A stretch of DNA of 16,281 nt from an uncultured Kiloniellales bacterium (lineage in GTDB: Bacteria; Pseudomonadota; Alphaproteobacteria; Kiloniellales; JAKSDN01), in assembly GCA_947259625.1 (NCBI GenBank), contig CAMYMY010000052.1, positions 1-16,281 of the forward strand, written 5' to 3'. Shown piece by piece: positions 7,926 to 14,413 of the stretch (the stretch's first letter is position 1; the number at the start of each line of letters is the position of its first letter). The position numbers were made by a program, and so were the translations under genes. Under the pieces are notes generated by a model. It was not told the origin of the DNA, did no database searches, and worked only from the letters and a program-made list of their open reading frames with translations.

Positions 7926-10900
7926 TGGTCCCCCTCCCCCGACCCGCCGGCCGACCACTCCTTGACCCGCGCCAGGTGCAGATAGTCGTTGTAGCGCGGT
8001 GTCCGGTCGGGCCGCGGCAGCGCGGCATAGGGCGTCGCGACGTCGTCGAACAGGGCGACCAGCCGGCACAGCCCGGCCAGGGCCTGGGCTGCCAGGTCAC
8101 CGGGGTCGCCCCTCACCGCCTTGGCCTCGCCGGGCGGCTCGCCCCCGGTCAAGCGCCAGAATTCCAGGCTGGCCGGCACCACTGCCGGCACGTCGGGACC
8201 GAAGCCTCCCGCGGCGGCGATCGCCGCCTCAAGCGGCAGCTGCGGCGCGAAGCCCAGCTCGATGTCCTTCTGGCCCGGCAGGCCGCCGGTCTTGTAGTCG
8301 AGTATGGCGGTCGCGCCGTCGCGCCGGAGGTCGATTCGGTCCGCCGTGGCGCTCAGCACGAACGGCCCGGCCGGCCCGGCCAGCTCGAGTCGGCCCCGCA
8401 GCTCGCCCCAGGCGCGGACGGTCCCACTGCGGCGGGCCTGCTCGGCCTCGGCGAACCAGCTGGCGATGCGCCGGAAGCGCGGCCACCAGAAGGCCCAGAC
8501 GCCGGGCTTGGCCCGGATCGCCTCGAAGACCGCCTCCCCCTCGGCGAGCAAGGCGGCGGCCGGATCCTCGGGCAGAGACTCCGGATGGGCCTTCAGGAAC
8601 CGCTCGAGCGCCTTGTGGATCAGGGTGCCCCGGTCGGCAGCGCCCGGATCGGCATCGATCGGGTCGAGCGGCTCCAGTCCGAGCACCTTGCGGGCGTAGA
8701 GCGCGTAGGGGTCGCGCATCCAGGTCTCGACCTGGTTCACGGAAATGCGGCGGGGCCGCGCGGCGACGGGCGGCCGCGGTTCGGGCGCCGGCGCCGGCCG
8801 AACTTCGGCGGGCCGGTCGAGCGCCGCGGCCCAGCCGCGCCACCAGGGCTCTTCCTGGATGGCCGGCAGGTCGAGCGCCGCCAGCAGGGCGTCGATCCGG
8901 AGCAGCCAGCGCGACGGCACGCTGGGCGTGCCGCCGACCCGGGTCGCGCGGGTCAGGAACACCTCGGGCGCCGAAAAGGCCTGGGCGAAGTCGTGCGCCG
9001 CCAGGCCGATCCGCCGTTCCGGGGCGGGCAAACCGAAGCGGGCCCGCATGGGCCGGCTGAGCCAGGGACCGGGGTCGACCTCGGCCGGCCAGGTCCCCTC
9101 GTTCAGGCCGGCGAGCACGACCAGATCGGCGTGCTGGAGACGCGCCTCCAATGGGCCCAGGATGGCGAGGCGGGGATGGCTGCCATAGCGCGGGCGCACG
9201 ACCTGACCGGCCATCAGGCTGTCGAGGAGGGCCGGGTAGCGCTCGCCGCCGAAGGCCGGCGCGCCGTCCGCCGCCTCGCGCAGGTCGGCGACGAAACCGG
9301 CGGCCGCTTCGCCGGCCTCCTGCGCCCAGAGCCGTTCGGCGCCGGCCGAGGTATCGCTGGCCGCCAAAGCCTCGGTGAAGGCGACATGGGCATCGAGCAG
9401 CTCGGCCAATCCGGCCTGGGGCCGGGCCAGCGCTTGGACGAAGGGCGCCGCCGCCTCGGCAAGCGCCGCGAGCCAGGCAGCCAGCTCCCGGTCCGCCTCC
9501 CCTGCCGGCAGGCTCTCGATCAGGCCGGCAAATCCCGGCGCCGGCCGGGGGCCGCGCAGCGTGGTGCGCTCGAGCGCCCTGACCCTGGCCCGGAAGGCGC
9601 CTTGCGACAGCCCGCCCGCGGCCAAGGGGTGCTTCAACGCGGCGAGCAGCGGCAGGGGTGCCAGGCGCGCCGCGATCATGGCGGCGGTCAGCCTGAGAAA
9701 GGTGCCGGGCGGAGTTTCGCCCAGCGGCGTGCCGGCGGAGTCGTCGACCTCGACGTCCCAACGGCGCAACTCCGCCGCGACGCGGCGGGCCAGACCGCGG
9801 TCCGGCGTCACCAGGGCGGCCCGGCGCTCCGGAACCGCGAGGGCCTGGCGCAGCAGGAGGGCGATCACCGTGGCCTCTTCGCCGGGTCCCGAACAATCGA
9901 CCCGCTTCACACCGGCCAGGGCTTCCTCCAGGCCGGCACGGCCCGGAGCGCCCGCCATGGCACGCCATTCGGAGGTTTGCTCCGCCGGCCGCAGCGCCAG
10001 GTTGACGAACTGGGCGCGGCTGGTGGAGGTCGCCGCAAGACCCGTAACCGGCCACTCTGCGACGCCCTCGCGCGGCACCTCCAGCCGCTCCAGGAGCGCC
10101 GCCAGACCGTGCTGCGGATGGGACGGGTCGTCGCGTATTTCCGCCCAGGTCTCCTCATCTGCCGTCCGGTCGAGGCCGGGCAGAACGACCTGGCCTCGAG
10201 GCTGTCGCGCCACGACGGCGATCAATGCCGCCGCCGCCGGTATGCTGCCGGTCGAACCGGCCACGATCACCGGGTCGGCGGGCGGCCTTCGCCGCCAGGC
10301 CTCGGCCTGGGCTTCGAGCAGCCGGCGCCGCCGCTCGGCCGGACCGATACAACCCTCCTCTGCCTGCACCTCCGGCCAGCGCTCGCTCAGGATGCTTAGG
10401 AAGCGAAGGGTGGTCTGCCAATGTTCCGCATAGTCCTCGGGTACCAGGGCCGCAAGACGCTCGAAGTCCAGGCCCTCGGTCTCGACCTGATCGAGCAGCC
10501 GGGCCAGCTCCTCGGCCAGGCGGGCGGCCTGGTCCTCGCCGGGCACCGGGCCGCCGGCGACCCCTGCCTCGGCGCGGGACCAGGCGAGAATCAGCCGGGC
10601 CAACAGGAGTTGGCGCCTGAGAGGCGGCATAGCCGGCGGCAGATCGGTCCCGAGCGAGTCGCTCAGGGCCCCTTCGTCACCGGTCAGCTGAAGTTCCTCG
10701 GCATCGAGGTCGCCCAGCGGTACGAGCCGGGGCAGCAGCAGCGGCCGCCCTCCGGAGGCTCGCAGAAAGGCTTCGCCGAGCGCCCGGCAGGCGCGCCGGG
10801 TCGGCAGCAGCACCGTGGCGCGGGACAATTCCAGCGGATCGCCCTCCCAGCGCGACAGCAGGCCTCGGGCCAGGGTGTCGACGAAGGGCACGCCAGGCGA

Positions 10901-10933
10901 AATATTGACGATCCTGGGCCCGGCCTCGCTCAC
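7922..10933 (-). CDS. addB: Double-strand break repair protein AddB
   Basis: AddB is the partner of AddA; it contributes the second nuclease and, in studied systems, recognition of Chi-like sites. The 1003-residue product looks like the alphaproteobacterial form. It begins near VNISPGVPFVDTLA, then TVLLPTRRACRALGEAF and AGSTGSIPAAAALI, segments typical of the family. No GKT/GKS Walker A loop is visible, so it is probably not an active helicase. The C-terminal RecB-type nuclease has His in GTLIHKALERFL, Asp in ATADRID, and Asp879/Lys881 in ILDYKTG. The cysteine set that holds a [4Fe-4S] cluster in Firmicute AddB is absent: only one Cys follows the nuclease motif. The start at GTG 10933 overlaps the murU stop by four bases; an AGAGG lies directly against it, too close to be ideal, so coupling is likely. 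The 3' end overlaps addA. Confidence 0.94.
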   Translation of the reverse strand: MSEAGPRIVNISPGVPFVDTLARGLLSRWEGDPLELSRATVLLPTRRACRALGEAFLRASGGRPLLLPRLVPLGDLDAEELQLTGDEGALSDSLGTDLPPAMPPLRRQLLLARLILAWSRAEAGVAGGPVPGEDQAARLAEELARLLDQVETEGLDFERLAALVPEDYAEHWQTTLRFLSILSERWPEVQAEEGCIGPAERRRRLLEAQAEAWRRRPPADPVIVAGSTGSIPAAAALIAVVARQPRGQVVLPGLDRTADEETWAEIRDDPSHPQHGLAALLERLEVPREGVAEWPVTGLAATSTSRAQFVNLALRPAEQTSEWRAMAGAPGRAGLEEALAGVKRVDCSGPGEEATVIALLLRQALAVPERRAALVTPDRGLARRVAAELRRWDVEVDDSAGTPLGETPPGTFLRLTAAMIAARLAPLPLLAALKHPLAAGGLSQGAFRARVRALERTTLRGPRPAPGFAGLIESLPAGEADRELAAWLAALAEAAAPFVQALARPQAGLAELLDAHVAFTEALAASDTSAGAERLWAQEAGEAAAGFVADLREAADGAPAFGGERYPALLDSLMAGQVVRPRYGSHPRLAILGPLEARLQHADLVVLAGLNEGTWPAEVDPGPWLSRPMRARFGLPAPERRIGLAAHDFAQAFSAPEVFLTRATRVGGTPSVPSRWLLRIDALLAALDLPAIQEEPWWRGWAAALDRPAEVRPAPAPEPRPPVAARPRRISVNQVETWMRDPYALYARKVLGLEPLDPIDADPGAADRGTLIHKALERFLKAHPESLPEDPAAALLAEGEAVFEAIRAKPGVWAFWWPRFRRIASWFAEAEQARRSGTVRAWGELRGRLELAGPAGPFVLSATADRIDLRRDGATAILDYKTGGLPGQKDIELGFAPQLPLEAAIAAAGGFGPDVPAVVPASLEFWRLTGGEPPGEAKAVRGDPGDLAAQALAGLCRLVALFDDVATPYAALPRPDRTPRYNDYLHLARVKEWSAGGSGEGDQ
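7930..7940 (-). promoter_or_regulatory. Ribosome binding site of addA
   Basis: On the minus strand this reads GGGGGAGGGGG; the core GGAGG (7933-7937) lies 7 nt before GTG 7925. It sits inside the last codons of addB. It is the strongest Shine-Dalgarno sequence I noticed in the window and decides the addA start in favour of the GTG over upstream options. Confidence 0.7.
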
Positions 10934-11673
10934 CTCTGAACCGCACCCAGGCTCAGGTGGTGGAGGGCGTTCTCGACGTCGCCCAGCGCTTCCGGCGTGC
11001 CGACGTGGAACCATTCACCGTCGTGGCGCAGACCCCACAGACGCCCGGCGTCCGCCGCCCGGTCGTACACGAGATTGAGCGAGAAGGCGCCCGCGGGCAC
11101 GTCCTGGAAGACGCGTGGGTGTAGGATCTGGATCCCGGTGAAGATGAAAGGCGCCACCTCGCGCTCGCGGCGCCGGCGCAGCTGGCCGCCGGGCGACATG
11201 AAGAAATCGCCGGCACCGTGATACCCGTGGGCGTAGGCCGTGGGGTGGAGCAGCAGCAACACGTCCATGGCGGCGCCGTCCCACGCTGCGGCGAGACGCT
11301 CCAGGGCCGGCGAACCGCCGTCCAGCCAGACAACGTCGCCGTTCAGCGCGAAGAAGGGCCGCTTGCCCAGCTCCGGCAGGGCCTTTGTGACGCCCCCCCC
11401 GGTATCGAGCAGCTCGGCCTCATGCGAAAAAACGATGCTCGGGCCGCGGCGTGCCGCCAGGTGGCCTTCGATCTGGACGCCCAAATGATGCAGGTTGACC
11501 ACCGCCTGCTTCACTCCGGCCTCCTCGAGGCGGTCGAGCACCCGGTCGATCATGGCCCGGCCGCGCACCTCGATCATGGGCTTCGGTGTTTTGTCGGTCA
11601 GTGGCCGCATGCGTTCGCCGAGGCCGGCGGCCAGGACCATGGCGCGCTTGGGAGCCGTCTTCGACGCGCTCAT
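10930..11673 (-). CDS. murU: N-acetylmuramate-1-phosphate uridylyltransferase (MurU-type nucleotidyltransferase)
   Basis: MurU transfers UMP from UTP to MurNAc alpha-1-phosphate, giving UDP-MurNAc. It returns recycled peptidoglycan sugar to cell-wall synthesis while bypassing MurA, the fosfomycin target. The 247-residue product is a single-domain sugar nucleotidyltransferase. The nucleotide-binding signature MVLAAGLGERMRPLT spans residues 12-26, with Lys31 in TPKPM, then DTGGG (90-94) and the metal-binding NGD (111-113). The substrate assignment rests on the partnership with the amgK-like kinase next door, as in Pseudomonas and Caulobacter; from sequence alone it could be another NDP-sugar pyrophosphorylase. 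ATG 11673 overlaps the amgK stop (ATGA) and leads straight into the conserved domain. Its own Shine-Dalgarno is weak, which fits translational coupling. The TGA overlaps the addB GTG. Confidence 0.85.
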   Translation of the reverse strand: MSASKTAPKRAMVLAAGLGERMRPLTDKTPKPMIEVRGRAMIDRVLDRLEEAGVKQAVVNLHHLGVQIEGHLAARRGPSIVFSHEAELLDTGGGVTKALPELGKRPFFALNGDVVWLDGGSPALERLAAAWDGAAMDVLLLLHPTAYAHGYHGAGDFFMSPGGQLRRRREREVAPFIFTGIQILHPRVFQDVPAGAFSLNLVYDRAADAGRLWGLRHDGEWFHVGTPEALGDVENALHHLSLGAVQR

Positions 11674-12683
11674 GCCGGGCCCCCGGCGTCGGGCGCGCGG
11701 CGCGCGGCGCCAGGCACCTCCCGGTCGAACCAAGTCCGTACCGGGTCCAGCGCCGGATGCGCCAGGTCGCCCTCCAGGAGGCGCCAGGTCCGCGGGACGT
11801 GGCGCAGATACTCCGGCTTGCCGTCGCGCCGGCAGAGCCGCGTGAATATGCCGATGATCTTCGCGTTGCGCTGGGCACCCAAGACCGCGTAGGAGGCGTC
11901 GAAGGCCGCCCGGTCGACCCCGGGCATGCCGGCCAGGTAGCGTTCGCGCATCTCCGCCACGAGCTTCGCCGGGACGTCGCGCCGCACGTCCTCCAGCAGC
12001 GACACGAGGTCGTAGCTGAGCGGTCCCAGGACGGCGTCCTGGAAATCTAGCAGGCCGCAGGCCGCCACGCCGTCGCGGCCATCCACGACCATCAGGTTGT
12101 CGATGTGGTAGTCGCGCAGTACCAGGGTATCGGGCACCTGACGCGCGATCGGCAGCACCGCGCTCCAGGCGGCCAGATAGGCCTTGCGTTGGGCGGGCGC
12201 CGGCGCCCGGCTCAGGGCCGGAAGGTACCAGTCGGTCAGGAGCGCCGCTTCGTCCAGCAGGCGGGTGTCGTCGTAGGGCGGCAGCCCGGCGCCGCCGCCC
12301 GGCCCCGGCGCGAAGGCCCGGTGCAGCGCGATCAAGAGGTCCACCGCCAAGCGGTAGAGAGGGCCCTCGGGGGCGCCCTCGGCCAGGGCGCGCGTAAAGG
12401 TTCGGTCGCCCAGGTCCTCCAGCAGCATCAGCCCGGCCGTCTCGTCGACGCAGAGCGCACGCGGCGCGCTGAAGCCGAGGTCGCACAGCAGGCGCTGGAC
12501 CCGGTGAAAGGCGCCCACGTCTTCGTGTGGCGGCGGCGCGTCCATCAGGACCGCAGTCTCGCCGTCGCGGACCAGCCGGAAATAACGCCGGAACGACGCG
12601 TCGGCAGCGAGCGGCCGGGGCGTCACACCCGGCCAGCCGGCCTCGGCGAGGAACCGCGCGATCAGATCGGCGCGGTCAGCCAT
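11670..12683 (-). CDS. amgK: Anomeric MurNAc/GlcNAc kinase AmgK (aminoglycoside phosphotransferase fold)
   Basis: AmgK phosphorylates MurNAc and GlcNAc at the anomeric carbon with ATP, feeding MurU in peptidoglycan recycling. The 337-residue product has the APH/choline-kinase fold: an N-lobe with a phosphate-contact stretch (ASFRRYFR, 29-36) and hinge-like LMLLEDLGD (85-93), then the catalytic loop RDYHIDN (190-196, Asp191 and Asn196) and the metal-binding LLDFQDA (211-217, Asp213). The RDYH...DN form of the loop is the one found in this kinase family rather than in true aminoglycoside resistance enzymes, so it should not be read as a resistance gene. ATG 12683 has GAGG just upstream, 2 nt away, and overlaps the 8 nt at the end of the tsaE C-terminal frame. 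It is coupled to murU through ATGA. Confidence 0.87.
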   Translation of the reverse strand: MADRADLIARFLAEAGWPGVTPRPLAADASFRRYFRLVRDGETAVLMDAPPPHEDVGAFHRVQRLLCDLGFSAPRALCVDETAGLMLLEDLGDRTFTRALAEGAPEGPLYRLAVDLLIALHRAFAPGPGGGAGLPPYDDTRLLDEAALLTDWYLPALSRAPAPAQRKAYLAAWSAVLPIARQVPDTLVLRDYHIDNLMVVDGRDGVAACGLLDFQDAVLGPLSYDLVSLLEDVRRDVPAKLVAEMRERYLAGMPGVDRAAFDASYAVLGAQRNAKIIGIFTRLCRRDGKPEYLRHVPRTWRLLEGDLAHPALDPVRTWFDREVPGAARRAPDAGGPA

Positions 12684-13226
12684 GGCCTCGTCTCTTCCGC
12701 GGATGGGACCCTCGCAGGTCCGATTTCACCAGGCGCTCGGCCCAGCCGCCCCGGCCGGTCACGTCCGCGCGCCGCGCCTCGGACCGGTCGGTGAAATGGA
12801 GCATGAGGTCGAGCCGGTCGGCCGGCAGCAGGCGGCCGAGACGTTCGGGCCATTCGATCAGGCTGATCGCATCGCTTCGGCGAAGGCCTCCTCGATGCCC
12901 AGCTCGTAAGCCTCTTCCGGGCGCTGCAGCCGGTAGAGGTCGAAATGCCAGACATCGGCCGGCTTGCGCCGGTAGGTCTGCACCAGGGTGAAGGTCGGGC
13001 TCGGCACCTCCTCCGCCGCTTCGCCCGGCGGCTCGTCCTCGGCGCGCGGCAGGGCGTTGATGAAGGCGCGGGCGAAGCTGGTCTTACCGGTGCCCAGGTC
13101 GCCCCCCAGCGCGATCACGTCGCCACGCCGGACCAGGGACGCCAGGCGCGCCGCGAGGGCCGCGGTGGCGGCCGGGTCGGGCAGATCCAGTCGCAGGGTA
13201 TCCGTGCACGTTTGCGGCGCGGCCAT
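12676..13226 (-). pseudogene. tsaE: tsaE, tRNA t6A37 synthesis ATPase, frameshifted near the 3' end
   Basis: TsaE is the ATPase of the TsaBDE complex that makes N6-threonylcarbamoyladenosine at tRNA position 37, usually an essential role. From ATG 13226 (AGGA 6 nt upstream at 13233-13236) the frame encodes 118 normal residues: Walker A GDLGTGKTS (42-50), PSPTFTLVQTY (75-85), HFDLYRL (94-100) and ELGIEEAFAE (108-117). It then runs into a four-residue tail and a TGA at 12858, giving 122 residues. The family continuation, ISLIEWPERLGRLLP, is intact in another frame and runs to a TGA at 12676, 8 nt inside amgK; the repaired protein would be 181 residues. The break coincides with a perfect 5-bp tandem repeat at 12866-12875. 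The short product lacks the conserved IEWPE segment near the active site. It may be a real mutation or a sequencing/assembly error. Confidence 0.85.
12866..12875. repeat. 5-bp tandem duplication at the tsaE frameshift
   Basis: ATCGC occurs twice head to tail on the plus strand (GCGATGCGAT on the coding strand). Deleting one copy restores the tsaE frame exactly, reading FAEAISLIEWPER. A 2-nt gain or a 1-nt loss at the same place would also explain the break, for example an original FAEDAISLIEW, so duplication is the simplest reading but not the only one. Confidence 0.7.
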
Positions 13227-13370
13227 GACCGGTCCTTTTAGCGGCCATGCCGACGCGCGGCAACCACACATCCGGTCGTCGCAGGGACCACAGCCTCGAG
13301 ATGCGCCGCGGACTTGCCAAGGGGCCGGTCCGCCGCCATCCTTGGCGCCACCCGGACCTTCGGAGTCGCG
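13227..13370. promoter_or_regulatory. Divergent intergenic region between tsaE and the reductase gene
   Basis: These 144 nt separate two divergently transcribed genes, so promoters for both directions (including for the whole tsaE-to-addA chain) should lie here. A TTGCCA at 13314-13319 resembles a -35 box for the plus-strand gene, but no good -10 follows at the right distance. Small palindromes such as TGGCGCCA (13343-13350) are seen and may be chance in GC-rich DNA. No tRNA or riboswitch fold is recognisable. Confidence 0.4.
13362..13365 (+). promoter_or_regulatory. Ribosome binding site of the reductase gene
   Basis: GGAG lies 5 nt before ATG 13371. It decides the start: the frame is open back to a TTG at 13314, but those 19 extra codons are outside the conserved flavoprotein fold and lack their own ribosome binding site. 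Confidence 0.65.
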
Positions 13371-14393
13371 ATGCCCGCCGCCATCCACAGCACTGACGTC
13401 GCCATCATCGGTGCCGGGCCGGTCGGGCTCTTCGCCGTCTTCGAACTGGGCATGCTGAAGATGCGCAGCCATGTGATCGATTCGCTGGACGCCGCCGGCG
13501 GCCAGTGCGTGGCGCTCTATCCGGAGAAACCGATTTACGACATCCCGGGCTATCCCGAGATCATGGCCGGCGAGCTGGTCGCCCGGCTGCAGCGCCAGGC
13601 CGCGCCCTTCGAGCCGGCCTACCACCTCGGCCAGCGGGTCGAGGCCGTCACGCGCCGGGAACACGGCTGGCGGTTGGAAACCTCGACCGGCGCGCGTATC
13701 GACTGCCGGGCCGTCATAATCGCGGCCGGCGGCGGCGCCTTCGGCCCCAACCGGCCGCCGCTGCCCGGCATCGAGAACTACGAGGGCCAAAGCGTGCACT
13801 ATATGGTGAGCCGGCGCGAGACCTTCCGCGGCAAGCGCGTCGCGATCGCCGGCGGCGGCGATTCGGCGGTCGATTGGACCCTCTCGCTCGCCGAGCTGGC
13901 CGAGAGGGTCTACGTGATCCACCGCCGGGCCAAGTTCCGCGCGGCGCCTGAGAGCGTGGCACGGATGGAGCGCCTGGCCGGGCCCGGCGGCAAGGTCGAG
14001 ATCGTCGTGCCCTACCAGCTTCACGGCCTGGAAGGCGGCGACGGGCGCCTCGAGGCCGTCGTGGCGCAAACCCTCGACGGCGAGGAACGGCGTCTCCCGG
14101 CGGATCACCTGCTCGCCTTTTTCGGCCTGTCGATGAACCTCGGGCCGATCGCCCATTGGGGACTGGACCTGGACCACCATCATATCATCGTCGACCCCGC
14201 GACCTGCCAGACCAGCCAACCCGGCATCTTCGCGGTCGGCGACATCAGCAGCTACCCCGGCAAGCTGAAGCTGATCCTCTCCGGATTCAGCGAGGCCGCC
14301 ATGGCGGCCCACGCCATCCATCCGCTGGTCCATCCGGGCGAAGCGCTGCACTGGGAGTACTCGACCACCAAGGGGCTGCCCGGCGCCAAGTAG
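13371..14393 (+). CDS. Thioredoxin-reductase-like ferredoxin/flavodoxin--NADP+ reductase
   Basis: This FAD enzyme is predicted to move electrons between NADPH and ferredoxin or flavodoxin in the cytoplasm. The 340-residue product has the two-dinucleotide-domain layout of thioredoxin reductase. FAD binding is marked by IIGAGPVGL (12-20) and late FAVGDISSYPGK (287-298). The inserted NADPH domain has IAGGGDSAVDW (159-169) and the 2'-phosphate-binding HRRAKFRA (184-191). It lacks the redox CxxC pair of true thioredoxin reductase; its only cysteines are 46, 112 and 279. Together with the C-terminal YSTTKGLPG, this marks the YumC/TrxR-like FNR family. It is divergent from tsaE and convergent with divL (20-nt gap), so it is probably a single-gene unit. 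Direct thioredoxin reduction is unlikely despite trxA being nearby. Confidence 0.9.
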   Translation: MPAAIHSTDVAIIGAGPVGLFAVFELGMLKMRSHVIDSLDAAGGQCVALYPEKPIYDIPGYPEIMAGELVARLQRQAAPFEPAYHLGQRVEAVTRREHGWRLETSTGARIDCRAVIIAAGGGAFGPNRPPLPGIENYEGQSVHYMVSRRETFRGKRVAIAGGGDSAVDWTLSLAELAERVYVIHRRAKFRAAPESVARMERLAGPGGKVEIVVPYQLHGLEGGDGRLEAVVAQTLDGEERRLPADHLLAFFGLSMNLGPIAHWGLDLDHHHIIVDPATCQTSQPGIFAVGDISSYPGKLKLILSGFSEAAMAAHAIHPLVHPGEALHWEYSTTKGLPGAK

Positions 14394-14413
14394 GGCGCGG
14401 CAACCTGACCGGT

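Noticed and set aside
7976..10399. 807-codon open frame on the plus strand, antisense to addB
   Set aside because: It is the same kind of shadow frame: low-complexity translation, no family motif, and the opposite strand carries a clear AddB.
10930..12486. Extended frame upstream of murU giving a 518-residue protein (possible fusion)
   Set aside because: The first 271 residues run in the wrong frame of amgK. The nucleotidyltransferase domain begins right after ATG 11673, which overlaps the amgK stop.
11670..12683. Aminoglycoside resistance kinase
   Set aside because: The fold is shared, but the RDYHIDN loop and the tight link to a MurU-type gene fit the anomeric sugar kinase AmgK.
13227..14351. 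Long upstream extension of the tsaE frame, antisense to the reductase gene
   Set aside because: TsaE homology begins at ATG 13226 with a good ribosome binding site. The upstream 375 codons lie opposite a convincing flavoprotein and have no domain character.
13371..14393. True thioredoxin reductase partnering trxA
   Set aside because: No CxxC redox pair is present in the NADPH domain region, and the C-terminal YSTTKG segment fits TrxR-like ferredoxin reductases.
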